From Ascarosepion bandense (Eukaryota; Mollusca; Cephalopoda; Sepiida; Sepiidae), in NCBI GenBank assembly GCA_037127315.1, contig JBBBDQ010000750.1, positions 6,412,501 through 6,476,500 of the forward strand: a stretch of 64,000 bases of DNA, in the 5' to 3' direction. The notes below the pieces were generated by a model, which worked only from the letters and a program-made list of their open reading frames with translations, was not told the DNA's origin and searched no databases. The position numbers were made by a program, and so were the translations under genes. The number at the start of each line of letters is the position of its first letter. Positions within the stretch are counted from its first letter, which is position 1. Positions 1 to 10,554 of the stretch are shown in pieces.

Positions 1-182
1 CTTTCCTTTCTCTCCACCTTTGCAACTGTCATCACACCTGTATTCCCATCCTTCTCTTGCTCCTTTCTAACTGGTTCGTCTTCCTCTTCACTCTCTTCTA
101 CTTAATCTTTTTACTCTTATGTAGCCCCCTGCACATCAGTGGCATTACCGCCTTGCTGGGGGTGATACGATTAAAAAAAGAA
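1..182 (+). mobile_element. LINE-A 3' end (5'-truncated non-LTR retrotransposon)
   Basis: CT-rich 3' untranslated sequence ends in the block 'gtagccccctgcacatcag', then a short GC hairpin and 'gatacgatt' followed by an A-tract. The same terminal block ends the RT-bearing copy at 28966-30210 and several others here, so this is a dead 3' stub of that LINE. It runs off the left edge of the window. Confidence 0.7.
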
Positions 183-369
183 TATAGTGACCCTTCATCT
201 CAATAACAGCCAGTAATCCATTATCCATTGAAATTTTTTATTTATTTATTTATTTATTTTTACTTTAGCAGGTTCATTTTACACATGGTAGTTTTAATTG
301 CTTCCTGTATCTCTGCTTTGCTGGTATATTGTTTGCCACCTTCATATAATTTCATCTTCACAGTTTTGA

Positions 370-835
370 GACAAGTTCGCATTTTAATGTGGGGAACGCG
401 AGTGCGTATGCTCGGGCTGCTGGTCCCCAGCACCTGCCTACACGGTAACTGCGTATTAACCCTGCCTTAGCTGGTCTAAGCTTGTCTTAGCTGGTCATAG
501 CTTGTTAAAGCTGGTCGTCTTCCAGCTAATCCTACGCACCCGCCTTCAGGTGGCGGGTGAATATTTTGCTGGGGATGGAGTTATATACCCTGTCGCTCCA
601 CTGAGGTGAGTTGTAACAAAAGGTTGATTTTTAATGTGAGGAACCCGAGAGCTTATGCTCGGGCCGCTGGTCAAATATTATCCAGACTCTGCCTCCGCGG
701 TAACTGGGTATTAACCTTGTCTTAGCTATTTATAGCTTGTCTCAGCTGGTCGTCCCTTAGCTAATCCTACACATCCGCCAGATGGCAGGTAAATCTTTTG
801 CTGGGGGTGGGAATGCACGAGTTTAAATTTTGCAA
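370..835 (-). repeat. Repeat family D, two reverse-strand units with an 'agctggtc' minisatellite
   Basis: Two related units (about 390-600 and 630-835) carry 'tatgctcggg', a stretch of imperfect agctggt/agcttgt repeats and a 'ctgaggtgag' block. These are reverse complements of the + strand units at 17.9-19.8 kb ('agctatgaccagct', 'cctcagtggg'). No U2-like segment is visible in these two copies. Function unknown. Confidence 0.6.
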
Positions 836-1029
836 ATAGTGGTTCAGATTGTTTCAATTATTGAGGTTTGAATAACTGCTTCAGACAGGATATATATATA
901 CGCTCTCACACCCTGATTGAGCACTCTGGAAGAATGGTAGACTTTGAAAAGCAGTAGCTACTCTGGCATCTACGCATCGTTCATTCAGCAATGAATTAAA
1001 ACACTCTCAGCTATTGGGCGTGTATAATG

Positions 1030-1212
1030 ATAATATACACGCTAAAATGTCTGCCTCCTTCTACCGAGCGCCCTTAGCTCAGAGGTAGAATCGCCGACTG
1101 ACACCAATTCGGTCGGGTTTCAATCCTGGGTAAAAAGCAATCGGCTGTCTAACTGTACTGATGAGCTGTGAGACAGCGGAACAGATCTGTCTGTGGATGA
1201 CTATATAGCCGT
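1030..1212 (+). mobile_element. tRNA-derived SINE, family 3
   Basis: The head reads like a tRNA: an A-box-like 'tagctcagagg' near 1076 and a B-box-like 'gggtttcaatcc' near 1118. A body follows ('ctgatgagctgtgagacagc') and it ends 'ctgtggatgactatatag'. Copies recur at 30232, 30385 (-), 48533 and 52419. The family is recognised internally; I do not assign a database name. Confidence 0.75.
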
Positions 1213-1550
1213 AGTGTGAAACCGCGGTAGGTTTTGGCTAGCTTGAGATTCTTTGTGTGTCTTTGCTCTACTTTTGTATATCGTTTGTACTTTGTATCGA
1301 GCACTTTTTCTTGTGGTTGGTTCTGTTTGGGTTTTTTTTTTCTTTACTGCGGAGTATCGTATGTCTTGTCTTTATTCCGTGGATTTCTTTTTTTTTTCTT
1401 TCTTTTTTTTTTCTTCCCTTTTATCCGACGCCTTAGTGCACCGGATTGTAACGGAATTAGGTTCTGTTTGTTAGTGGTTTTTCTAAAGGTTTATCTTAGT
1501 ATAAATTTACAACCTAAATACTTACAGAGTCTATTTAGTTATTATTTTGA

Positions 1551-1553
<3 letters not shown>

Positions 1554-1602
<49 letters not shown>
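1554..1602. repeat. (TA)n microsatellite
   Basis: About 24 uninterrupted TA units directly 5' of the mariner remnant. Reading frames through it (Tyr-Ile runs) are artefacts. Confidence 0.95.
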
Positions 1603-1604
<2 letters not shown>

Positions 1605-1616
1605 AGATCAAATGTA

Positions 1617-2226
1617 CAAAGTCTGTCTGAAAAGTAACGGGACTGTCGTCACAAACATTTTATTTCCAAACAACCAACGACATGGTTAATCCCCAGTATA
1701 CCTTTTCATTGTCTTTCCCTCTCTCTGTGACATGATGTCTCTCTCTGTAACCCTCTCGCGTCTACTTTTCCAGCGTTCTCTCCCATGATTCTATGCATTG
1801 CTGAAAGATTCTTCTTAGTTGTACCTCGTTTCCGTCGTTACGGCCACCCTGATTGCCTCCACGCATTCAAAACGACCCCGCTGGATGATTTCCTTGGGCT
1901 TGAAAAAAAAGATACATTTCACACGAAGCAAGAACAAGTGAATGGGGAGGTTGCTCCAGTACGGGAATTTTCTTCTCGGCCAGGAATGTTCACGGCGTTG
2001 TGAGCAGGTGCATGTGAGCAGGTGCATTGTCGTGGTGAAGCAGCCACAATTTGTCCTGCCACGACTCTCGTCTCTTCTTGCGCACTGAGCGAATCAAACG
2101 TCGCAGGATCTATTTGTAGACATGTTGAATGCGTTTTAGTTTGGAAGGGAAACAATGTAGTCTTTTATCTGGAACTTAAATAAATTGTTTGGGACTCCAG
2201 TACCATTACTTTTCAGACAGACCCCG
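1617..2226 (-). mobile_element. Internally deleted mariner-like element, transposase pseudogene
   Basis: Imperfect terminal inverted repeats of about 45 bp (left 'gtctgtctgaaaagtaac', right the reverse complement 'gtctgtctgaaaagtaat') are flanked by TA at 1615-1616 and 2227-2228, the Tc1/mariner target duplication. On the - strand, 2155 to about 1790 encodes pieces of a mariner transposase catalytic domain, with HAPAHNA-, ATSPFT- and GRFECVEAI-like segments in two frames. The N-terminal half is missing and the frame is broken, so it cannot encode active transposase. Confidence 0.8.
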
Positions 2227-2571
2227 TAGATCAGATATGGATCAGGATATCCGAAAGAATGGAAAGAGGAAAACGTTTGTCCATCTGACATGTTAAACGC
2301 TTCATCAAAGAATAAGATATGAAGAAAAAAAGAAATTCTGGTATTTTTTTTTTGTTTGATTTTTATTGGTTAATCAGGTTTCACGTGCATTCTACCTGTT
2401 CATTAAAAGTTAGTGTAATTTGTGACGTTCCGAATTTAAGGAGAGACAATGTATCTATTCGAAGTTCCAAGAATTTAACGGATTCCAAGCCTAAGTGAAA
2501 AATATTTGGGTATTAAACTATGACAAAGTGGCAAAGATTTCGTGTTAGTTATTTCGGGATTCATGAGTTGT

Positions 2572-2702
2572 TTTTCTAAGCGCCGCTTAGATGTGGCAAA
2601 AGCCGACAGTATAGGGTGCCCAGTGAGTATCGAACTCACTACGCAGTTGATTCTAGCAAGACTAGTTTGCTAACCATTACACCACACCGAGGTGCTTTTT
2701 CG
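2572..2702 (-). mobile_element. tRNA-derived SINE, family 2 (tRNA pseudogene head)
   Basis: Read on the - strand, 2700-2612 resembles a tRNA: an A-box-like 'tggtgtaatgg', a good T arm with loop 'ttcgata' (B box), but acceptor and anticodon stems that do not pair properly. It runs into a body 'cacatctaagcggcgctta'. Fragments of the same body recur near 14495 and 22200. This is a SINE, not a functional tRNA gene. Confidence 0.65.
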
Positions 2703-2813
2703 GGCTTCATTAGACTAAAGAAATGTTTGTGTTGATGCAACTGCACATGCGCAAGGAAGGAATGCGGGACGCTGATAAATTTAAATTTAAATTAAACTTT
2801 TTTCAATAGTTTT

Positions 2814-2892
2814 AGAAAATAAATAAATAAATGAAATTTGAAAAAAAAAAACTATTTTTTTTTCAAATTTTATTTATTTATTTATTTTAATT
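2814..2892. repeat. AT-rich palindrome with TTTA/TAAA repeats
   Basis: A-rich sequence with repeated 'aaat' units ending 'gaaatttgaaaaaaaa' is followed after about 8 bases by its near-perfect reverse complement. Arms are about 32 bp and could extrude as a hairpin. Confidence 0.7.
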
Positions 2893-2929
2893 TACTTCTT
2901 ATCAACGAAATACGAAGGGAAGGATAATT

Positions 2930-3115
2930 CATCCTCGTGTTTACGGGGTCCTGGGCATGACAGTAAACTGCATCCGGCAGCAAAGTTGTGAGGTTGTTGG
3001 GAGGTTGTGAGGAGCATGGAACCACCTCTTAATTGCTGTTGTTATCAGATCTGCCCTGACTCAGAGTGGTAGCATCTGTTAGGGTCCCAAGCTATGGGCA
3101 AATAGTTAACCTCCC
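2930..3115. other. Unassigned sequence
   Basis: Moderately GC-rich stretch with 'gttgtgaggttgttgggagg' and 'gggtcccaagctatgggc'. No coding, tRNA or transposon-end signal I can name; probably a repeat fragment. Confidence 0.3.
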
Positions 3116-3119
3116 TAAA

Positions 3120-3790
3120 ATAAGGTCAAAACACCATGAAAGTATAAAAATCGACTTTTATAGAAATATATACATAAAAAGAGTCTTTTATAGAAAATTT
3201 TTGAAGGTGAAATATTACCATCAATACACTTTTTAAAGAAAAAAAATGATTACCATAACACATTTTTGAATACAAAACTAGAAGACATTTTCAGTTTTCT
3301 AAAATAAAAAAGAATGAAAGGAAAAATAATTAAAACCTTCTCACTATAACCGAACATTAAAAAAAAGGATGAAAAATACTTTTAAACCCCACCTTTTTGG
3401 CATTAAGTAACCCACAGAGGTTGATATACCGTTAAACGAAACTCAAAACTCAAACTCAGATCCATTTACACAAAATAGACTTTTATAGAAAAAAAATATA
3501 CATTTTTGAAGGAAAAATATTTCCAACAAGACATTTTTGAAGAAAAAATTATTGCCATAATGAATCTTTGAAGGAAAAAATTATTACCAGCAATACATTT
3601 TTGAATACTAGGTTAGAAGACATCTTCAGTTTTCTAAAATCAAAATCAAAATTTTTTATCAAAATCTGACTAAATCAACATTTTTACTATAACTGAACAT
3701 TAAAAAGATATCTTAAAACCCCACTTTTTTGGCATTAAATAACCATCAGATGTTGATATGCCGTGAAATAAAACTCAAACTCAAAAATAT
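3120..3790. repeat. Two tandem ~330-bp AT-rich repeat units
   Basis: The two halves share an ordered set of blocks: 'acttttatagaaa', 'acatttttgaa', 'gaagacat(t/c)ttcagttttct', 'aaaccccac', 'ttttttggcatta' and 'gttgatat(a/g)ccgt'. A short related piece is at about 31365-31445. Diverged tandem duplication of an unnamed repeat; no coding potential. Confidence 0.7.
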
Positions 3791-4389
3791 GTTTGTGCGT
3801 CCCAGCTACAAAGGTCAGAGTTGGTGCAACCAAGGAAATAGCGATATAGTAACGAAAGCCTTGTGACGTTTTTTATTTATTTATTTATTTTTTGTAGGAA
3901 AAGCGGGTGCAGGGCGAGAAGAAATAATTCATCACTCACAAGGCCGCGAAGACGCTTTTGACAGGCAAGTGAAAACTGGCAACTCTATGTGGCTCTGTGC
4001 GTGGTACTGACGGTAATTATACTAGGAGCTGTGAGAATCGAGTGTCATGTCATTACCACCGACTATATCATGCTGCTGGGTACAGTGATCAAGACCTGGT
4101 GGTGGCTATACACATTCCAGCAAAATTTTACTTCCTTTTTGTGGTTCCCATGACCCAGGAGTAATCGAAATTTTTCATGATTTTCTCATTCCCAATGTAT
4201 GGTCTACTGGTTCTTCTGATTTCAATTTCCTGGACAGGTTCGAGACATCGTTGAGAGGGAAACTAATCATCGGCCTCATGAAGGATTCGGTGAAAGCAAT
4301 AATTGTAGATGGGGTGTTCAACATAAACGTAAAACCACCTGATTTGGGTACACAATTGCTTCTGATACCATTATCGAAACTGAGGCCGG

Positions 4390-4640
4390 GTCTATTGGAT
4401 AGCATTTTTGGTGAATGCAGTTGTTGTAACCCTAAAAGGTTACTGTGTGAGTAATCACCAAAACGAAGGTTGGGAATAATCGTATATCAACAAATACAAG
4501 ACTCGCACGCTACGTGAAGTAGACACACTGCTAATCAGTATAATCACTCTACCCTCCTCTTTACTCCAATAGTGTCCACGTATTTAAAAGGATAGGAACA
4601 TGCCATTACTGTATGTAGGCAGGTATTCAACATGTAAGTT
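4390..4640 (+). repeat. Repeat unit E, copy 1
   Basis: Begins near 'tgttgtaaccctaaaa' and runs through 'tgagtaatcaccaaaacg', 'gtgaagtagacacactgct' and 'ggataggaa'. It is repeated 730 bp downstream at 5125-5575. Copy 1 lacks the tRNA-like insert present in copy 2. Confidence 0.7.
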
Positions 4641-4837
4641 AAAAAACAGTTCGTTACTCCCTCTTTAACTGTCGGTAAAAAGGTAAGGAATTGTTTATAA
4701 ATTTCCATAAGAATCATTTAGCAAACATCGTCTGACAGAATACAATTCATAGTACTGAAACATGAAAGCTTTTATATAGCGATGTAAAATACTTTTACTA
4801 TAATCACATATATTTAAAGTATCAATATATATATATT

Positions 4838-5067
4838 GTTAAATTAAATATAACAGACAAGGAATGTCTACTATGCTTAATCATGAGCCGTTCTAAACAT
4901 CGTATTTTCGCTTTATTTTCAGGTGAAAATAAAGACAAAAATTGTCCAATATTTGGATAATTTTTTTATTATGTTGGAGAATTTTTGTTTTTATTTTCAC
5001 CTGAAATTAAAGCCAAAATACAATGTTTAGAACGGCTCATGATTAAACATAATAGACATTCATTGCC

Positions 5068-5071
<4 letters not shown>
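4838..5071. mobile_element. Foldback element F, copy 1, flanked by (AT)n
   Basis: The left half ('gaatgtct', 'atcatgagccgttctaaac', 'gtgaaaataaagacaaaaat') is followed by its reverse complement ('gtttttattttcac', 'gtttagaacggctcatgat', 'agacattc'), giving a hairpin of about 230 bp. (AT)n lies on both sides (4826-4836; 5072-5118). Other copies: 38700-39050 and 46333-46660. Non-coding MITE-like element. Confidence 0.8.
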
Positions 5072-5121
<50 letters not shown>

Positions 5122-5124
5122 GAT

Positions 5125-5575
5125 TCTAATGGAATGTTGTAACCCTAAAAGATTGCTGCGTGAGTAATCACCAAAACGGAGGTTGGGAATAATAGTACAT
5201 CAACAAATACAAGACTCGAACGCTGCGTGAAGTAGACACACTGCTAGTCAGTATAATCCCACTGTATTTATTATCTCCCCACTAGAGCGGATGTCTAAGG
5301 CGTATGCGACACAAGGTCAATCAAATTGGGGATTTCGATCCCTTAAGAATATTAAAAATATCCCTTAGACCCTGCTTAAGGCCGGGTCGGGCTCTTGTCT
5401 ATCTTTCGGCAGAGCCTCGTCTAGGTTCCTTTCCGTTCGGGAGCAGAGAGTCAACCAAAACAGTGTTTTGATCAAGTATGATCACTCTCCTCTACCCCTA
5501 TAGTCTCTACGTGTTTAAGAAGATAGGAATATCGCATTCCTGTATATAGGTGGGTAGACAACAGCACTTAAGTGG
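5125..5575 (+). repeat. Repeat unit E, copy 2, interrupted by an insertion
   Basis: Matches 4390-4640 from 'tgttgtaaccctaaaa' to 'ggataggaat', but is split by about 220 bp at roughly 5265-5485 that is absent from copy 1. Confidence 0.7.
5265..5485 (+). mobile_element. Leu-type tRNA-like SINE inserted in repeat unit E
   Basis: The insert begins with tRNA-Leu-like sequence: 'ggatgtctaaggcg' resembles the Leu/Ser A-box region, and 'ggggatttcgatccc' forms a T arm with a B box. A GC-rich body follows ('gccgggtcgggctcttgtc', 'ctttcggcagagcctcgtc'). Its absence from repeat-unit copy 1 defines the insertion. Likely a distinct tRNA-derived SINE; the exact ends are uncertain. Confidence 0.55.
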
Positions 5576-5920
5576 AGGAGATAGATTAAACTATCGCCCG
5601 GTTCACACTCCACCCACGTCTATTGAACAGGTGTAGAGGCTCATCTCTTGTTCCCTGTTTAGGATATGGTTTCCGGCTTTCTCTTTTCCAATCTTTTCAC
5701 TTTTCTTTTTTTATTTCAATTGGAGTAGATAGACTAAATTATCGCCCGGTTCACACTCCACCCACGTCTATTGAACAGGTGTAGAGGCTCATCCCTTGTT
5801 CCCTGTTTAGGATGTGGTTTCCGGCTTCCTCTTTTCCAATCTTTTTACTCTTACGTAGCCTCCTGCACATCAGTGGCGTTACCGCCTTGCTCGGGGTGAT
5901 ACGATTAAAAAAAAAAAGTG
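5563..5920 (+). mobile_element. LINE-A 3' end with two ~150-bp tandem units
   Basis: Two copies of the unit containing 'atcgcccggttcacactcc', 'cccacgtctattgaacagg' and 'ttccctgtttagga' are followed by the LINE-A terminal block and A-rich tail at 5855-5918. The same unit forms the large array at 10600-11550. Confidence 0.7.
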
Positions 5921-5934
5921 TTACAAGCAGCAAG

Positions 5935-6140
5935 TGTTACAAGGTGCTTCTGGTATGCATCTTAATGGAATCCAAAGAAGAATCTGCAATGTCATCGATC
6001 CTGGTTTGGCATCTCGGCTTCAGCTTCTTTCCCACTGTGGTAACGTAGCTTCCCCGAACCTTTTCTACAAATACTTAATAATTGTTCTGGTGATCTCAGC
6101 TCTTTCGTCTCGGCTTCGTGAATTTATGCGTAGTACTAGA
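5935..6140 (+). mobile_element. LINE-A fragment, C-terminal end of RT ORF
   Basis: Encodes a piece matching the conserved C-terminal stretch of the LINE-A protein (ICNVIDPGLASRLQ followed by a tyrosine-rich FYKY-type segment). Truncated at both ends. Confidence 0.6.
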
Positions 6141-6142
6141 CA

Positions 6143-6452
6143 GGATGTGCATTGTGGTGCAGTGGATATCGGCTCGGAACGAGAAATCGGAGAGCCGAGT
6201 TCAAATTCCAGTTGAATTCATTTCATTCACTTACGCGCAAATACCCTTGGGAAAGGTATTAATCCGTCTCTTCCTTCCAGTTATGGGTTAAATAACAGGA
6301 CAGATTGGGTTCTATAGCCTTGGCTGGCAACCAGCCTACCGCAGAAAGCAATGGTAACCTACTGTGGGATAATCTTCTGTCCAGTCAGTCATGTCTCTTT
6401 CGAGACATGATCACCCAAGCGTGTTTCACGTATGGCACTTAACTGACTGACT
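6143..6452 (+). mobile_element. tRNA-derived SINE, family 1, full length
   Basis: Head 'ggatgtgcattgtggtgcag' with A-box-like 'tggtgcagtgg' and B-box-like 'gagttcaaattcc'. Body: 'acccttgggaaaggtattaa', 'ttatgggttaaataacagg', 'gcaacctactg'-type block, 'gtctctttcgagacatgat' (itself a small palindrome), and the end 'ggcacttaactgactgac'. It is the commonest repeat here, with about 15 copies or fragments. Non-coding; Pol III-transcribed type. Confidence 0.85.
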
Positions 6453-6574
6453 TAATATAATAGTTGAAAACATTATTAAGGCTTATAATGGGCATGAAGT
6501 AGGGGATCAGTTTGATATTGTTATGAAGTAATAAACTGATCCCCAACAAATTACTACTTAATAATATAACACAC

Positions 6575-6767
6575 CTCTTCCCTCTCTAGCTATGAGTAAA
6601 ATAATAAGACAGATTGTGATCTATGGCTGGCTGGCATCCTGTCTTCCGCAGAAAGCAATGGCAACCTACTGTGGGATAATCTTCTGCCCAGTTAGTCATG
6701 TCTCTTTTGAGACATGATCACCCAAAGCGTGTTTCACGTATGGCACTTAAATGACTGACTAGACTAG
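6575..6767 (+). mobile_element. SINE family 1, 3' half
   Basis: Starts at the 'agctatgagtaaaataata' block and continues to 'ggcacttaaatgactgact'. The tRNA-like head is missing (5'-truncated). Confidence 0.8.
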
Positions 6768-7119
6768 CAGGAGCTAAGTCTCATCATTTTACAAATGAAA
6801 TCGCTAGATTAACTGACATATATTCTGATAGTTTCATATCTCCTACTTCTCGCTTGTGTAGCTCTCTGTCTTCTTTTTTCTTCTGTCAACTACGATCCTC
6901 AGAAATTTAAGTCCATCTTCAACAGTTATTTTTTGTCTCTTTGAATCATTAATTTGTCCCTTCTCCTTTCCAAGATTACTCAGTTTCTTTCACACTCAGT
7001 AATCACGTTTCATGGTTTGATAGCATTGCTTCGGGTAAAAATGATTTTTAAAAATTTAAAGCTCCAAGTTCTTGCACGGAAGAAATAGGCTAGTAGACTA
7101 AATCGTTGGTTTGTGAATT

Positions 7120-7690
7120 TGGTGATAAACGCAGAATCTGTAATGTGATCGATCCCGACTTGACAGCTCGGATACAGTCTCACCGTCGCAATGTTGCTTT
7201 CCTGTGTCTCTTCTACAAATACTTTCACGGCTTCTGCTCAGATGAGTTTAGCTCACTGGTACCCCCTATACATGAATTTACTTGAGCCACAAGATTAGCA
7301 ACTAGGTCCCATCCTTTTATTGTGAAACCAATAAATTGTAAACGCAAATTCTACTCTACCAGCTTCTTTTCTCGCACTTCCCGCCTGTGGAATTCCCTTC
7401 CGTTTACTTGCTTTCCCGACACCTACAATCTTCAAGAATTCAAATGTAAAGTCAATAGTCATCTCCTATCTCATTAACTTGCATCCTCTCTTTCTCTCCC
7501 CCTTCTCTCTTTCATGCTCCTTTCTTCGTCCACTCCACTCTCATCAGTATTCTCATCCTTCTTCTACCCTCTTCCTGACATCCCCTGTAACGTATCACTC
7601 TTTCTCATAACTTACCACCTATGTAACCCCCTGCTTAACAGTGGTAGTAAAATGCCTTGCTTGGGGCGACACGTTTATTAAAAAAAATAA
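7120..7690 (+). mobile_element. LINE-A fragment, end of ORF and 3' UTR
   Basis: Degenerate coding sequence for the LINE-A C terminus (CNVIDPDLTARIQS, LCLFYKYFHGFCS), then a CT-rich 3' UTR and 'gcttggggcgacacg' before an A-tract at about 7680. 5'-truncated and non-functional. Confidence 0.75.
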
Positions 7691-7699
7691 GTGTGAATT

Positions 7700-8960
7700 A
7701 AATCACTGGATTTAGTCGTGCAAACTGAAACTGGTTTAGCAATGCCTGAGCAGTATAAGAATATGAACAAAAACGAGATATCCTTAAAGGTGGGCAGTTG
7801 AACGAAAACAATCTATTCCCTTAGATTAAATAAAGAGTTTAGTTCGAAATTCTTTGAAGATTACCCGGATCGAGAATCACTTGCAAAAGGCCTGAAGAGG
7901 CGCATCTGCCGAAATCTGGTACTAACAACGAACGTGAGGACAATAGAGTGTAAATAATGCGGATAATGTTAATTGATCATATCAGAAATTCACGCAGAAA
8001 TAGATTTTCTGCTTTTTTAAAGCTGGACATATATACAATTTGTTTATTTTTTTATGCTTAATATCTTTGTTTTGCTTTACATTAGAATTTGTTCTCAAAT
8101 ACCTGGCCCACCTGATATACCGATTATTGTAACGGAACCTTATCCTACAAAAAAGATGTTTCATAAAAGATAAAATTATTAGCTAAGTTCACTTTAAAAA
8201 AAATAACGGGTAAACGATATTGTAAATAGTTGTGTTTTCGTTTCTTTTTACTAACAGTACAATTCTGATAGATTTACAAACTACAAGTTATTAATAATTA
8301 ATATTACTGAACTTCTATGAACATCTGGAAATAAATTCACTCTTACCTGGATAAATGCTTAGCCTTCCTACGTCAGTGTAGTCTGGTTACTGACGCACCT
8401 TCTTCCAATCTGTGTGAATCATTCGAAGAAAAACGACAGGTGTCTCTTTTCTTTGAAGAAAAACATTTCAATCATAAATTGTTCTGAACACATAGACATG
8501 TATGTATACAGGAGTGTGTATGCTCACATGCAAACGCGCATGCGTACTTGCCTTTTAACCCGCTTATTTCACAAGCTGGCTCATCTCTCGTTCATGAACA
8601 AGAAATAATGTTCTGTCTCAAGCAAGAGTCTATTGTTTACATAAAAATGTCAAATTCTAAAGACCAAAAAAATGTAGTAATGAATATATATTATTATTTG
8701 TCGTTTGTGTAAGGAATAAAAAATAAGCGGGTGATTTGAAAAGAAGGGATTTAAAATTAAAATACCGTGGAATTTTTACACGCCTCGGATTAACGAACAA
8801 TAATGTAGAACTCAGACAATTCAAAAAAACAGTTTACATTCGTAATTGTTTGGCACATAATTTGTACTAGTCGTAGGCAAACAATCCCGCAGGACTCATG
8901 AAGCCGGTTTAAGTCTCTGAATTGTACATCTAATTCCATAAGGAAATTTAACGTTTATTA
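7700..8960. other. AT-rich sequence without assignable gene
   Basis: Only short, low-complexity reading frames are present. I see no splice-supported exon, tRNA or repeat end that I can name. Confidence 0.4.
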
Positions 8961-8965
8961 AAATT

Positions 8966-9290
8966 TTGGCGGACCTGAAGGAGACTACTTTTACTACCAC
9001 CTTTAAATTTGTTATTTTTCATTTTTTTTTTTTTTTTTTTTACTTTTTTCAATGCAATCTTATCAATTGCATCCTAAAGTTTCCGATTATCAAAGAAAAT
9101 TTGGAAAAATTTCAATATTTAAAGAATTTTAGTGGGGGGGGGGGGGGCTCAGTTTTTCATATAACGTTATAGTAAATCGATCCTCCATTTTGGAATCACT
9201 CGCTGGTACGACATTGCCACCACCTGTAAATTGGTTGATTATCAATTTTTTTTTTTTTTTTTTACTTTTTTCTAGAAATCTTTATTAAGA
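8966..9290 (+). repeat. Low-complexity poly(T)/poly(G) tracts, duplicated motif
   Basis: Two partly similar blocks each have 'accacct(t/g)taaat' followed by a poly(T) tract (9021-9042 and 9246-9263) and 'actttttt'. A 15-base poly(G) run lies near 9133. No coding signal. Confidence 0.5.
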
Positions 9291-9639
9291 ACTTCTCTTG
9301 ATTTCTGAGCCTATCAATGTTTAAACTAACAGGTACATATGTTTACTCAAAAACATGTAAGAACTAAAAATAACGTTGCTGCTAATATTCAATAATAGAT
9401 ATTGTCGGACTTCTTAAGAAACAAAAACGCTCGGCCTTCTTCGGGTGCTAGTAATTTCGAACCGACCTCTTTATTACGATCACTGTAAGGAAACGTAGCT
9501 TAGTGGATATAAATGTTGTTTAGTTCCAGCGACTTGACCCAAAGAATTGTGAGTTCAGTACCAGGCTACGGTAGTGGTAAACAAATAACTTAGAGAGTTA
9601 TGTTAAAGGGAAATAACTACATGGCTCCCAGAAGTAGCA

Positions 9640-9812
9640 TCGCACAAGGAATTAGAATGATATACCCGAGTGATATCATTCTCATTAATTAATACCTTTC
9701 CCAAGGGTACTTGTGCGTAAGTGCATGCAAGGAATTCAACTGGAATTCGAACTGGGCACCCCGATTTGTCGTTTCGAGTCGATATCCACTGCACCACAAT
9801 GACATCCTTCCG
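9640..9812 (-). mobile_element. SINE family 1, 5' part
   Basis: Reverse-strand tRNA-like head ('ccactgcaccacaatgacat' at 9787) and the 'cctttcccaagggta' block. The 3' half is missing. Confidence 0.75.
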
Positions 9813-9965
9813 AACAATGTAAACAGTGCAAATATTACCTCATTTCAGAAATAGAGAGAAATACAAAATGAGATATACAAACAAATTATTAGTGATCAGA
9901 AAGCGATAGATTCTTGCGTTTTATAGTGACAAAATATTGTTTGAAGGATTTAACACTCACTAAGC

Positions 9966-10280
9966 GGATGTGCGTTGTGGCGCAGTGGATATCGGCTAGG
10001 AACGAGAAATCGGGGAACCGAGTTCGAATTCCAGCTGAATTCATTGCCTTCACTTACGCGCAAATACCCTTGGGAAAGGTATTAATCCGTCTCTTCCTTC
10101 CAGTTATGGGTTAAATAACAGGACAGATTGGGTTCTATAGCCTTGGTCAGCAACCAGTCTACTGCAGAAAGCAATGGCAACCTACTGCGGGATAAATCTT
10201 CTGCCCAGTCAGTCATGTCTCTTTCGAGACATGATCGCCCAAGCGTGTATCGCGCATGGCACTTAACTGACTGACTGAAG
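9966..10280 (+). mobile_element. SINE family 1, full length
   Basis: 'ggatgtgcgttgtggcgcag' head through 'ggcacttaactgactgactg', nearly identical in layout to 6143-6452. Confidence 0.85.
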
Positions 10281-10554
10281 TATATTGAAAGGAAGAAAAG
10301 TAAAAACAATTATGCTGGCCAACAGATAAATACTTGAAAATTAATTTACAATTTTCTTTTCAGCTGAAGCTATTAGAAATATCAAAAACACTTATATAAT
10401 TTATAGTTCAGCTGTTGCAGGCACTCAGAATAACACAATTGCATTTATTTCAATATATATATACAGAGTAAAACACGTTTCATGTCCTTGATTTAGAATG
10501 GCCTCTGTTGTACTCTGACTAAAAGATTATTTAAAAGGCAATAACGCCATAATT

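Noticed and set aside
2612..2692. Functional tRNA gene on the - strand
   Set aside because: The T arm is good, but acceptor and anticodon stems do not pair and a SINE body follows.
4985..5167. Frames with Tyr-Ile runs (also at 1234, 14102, 45190, 45242)
   Set aside because: They run through (AT)n microsatellites.
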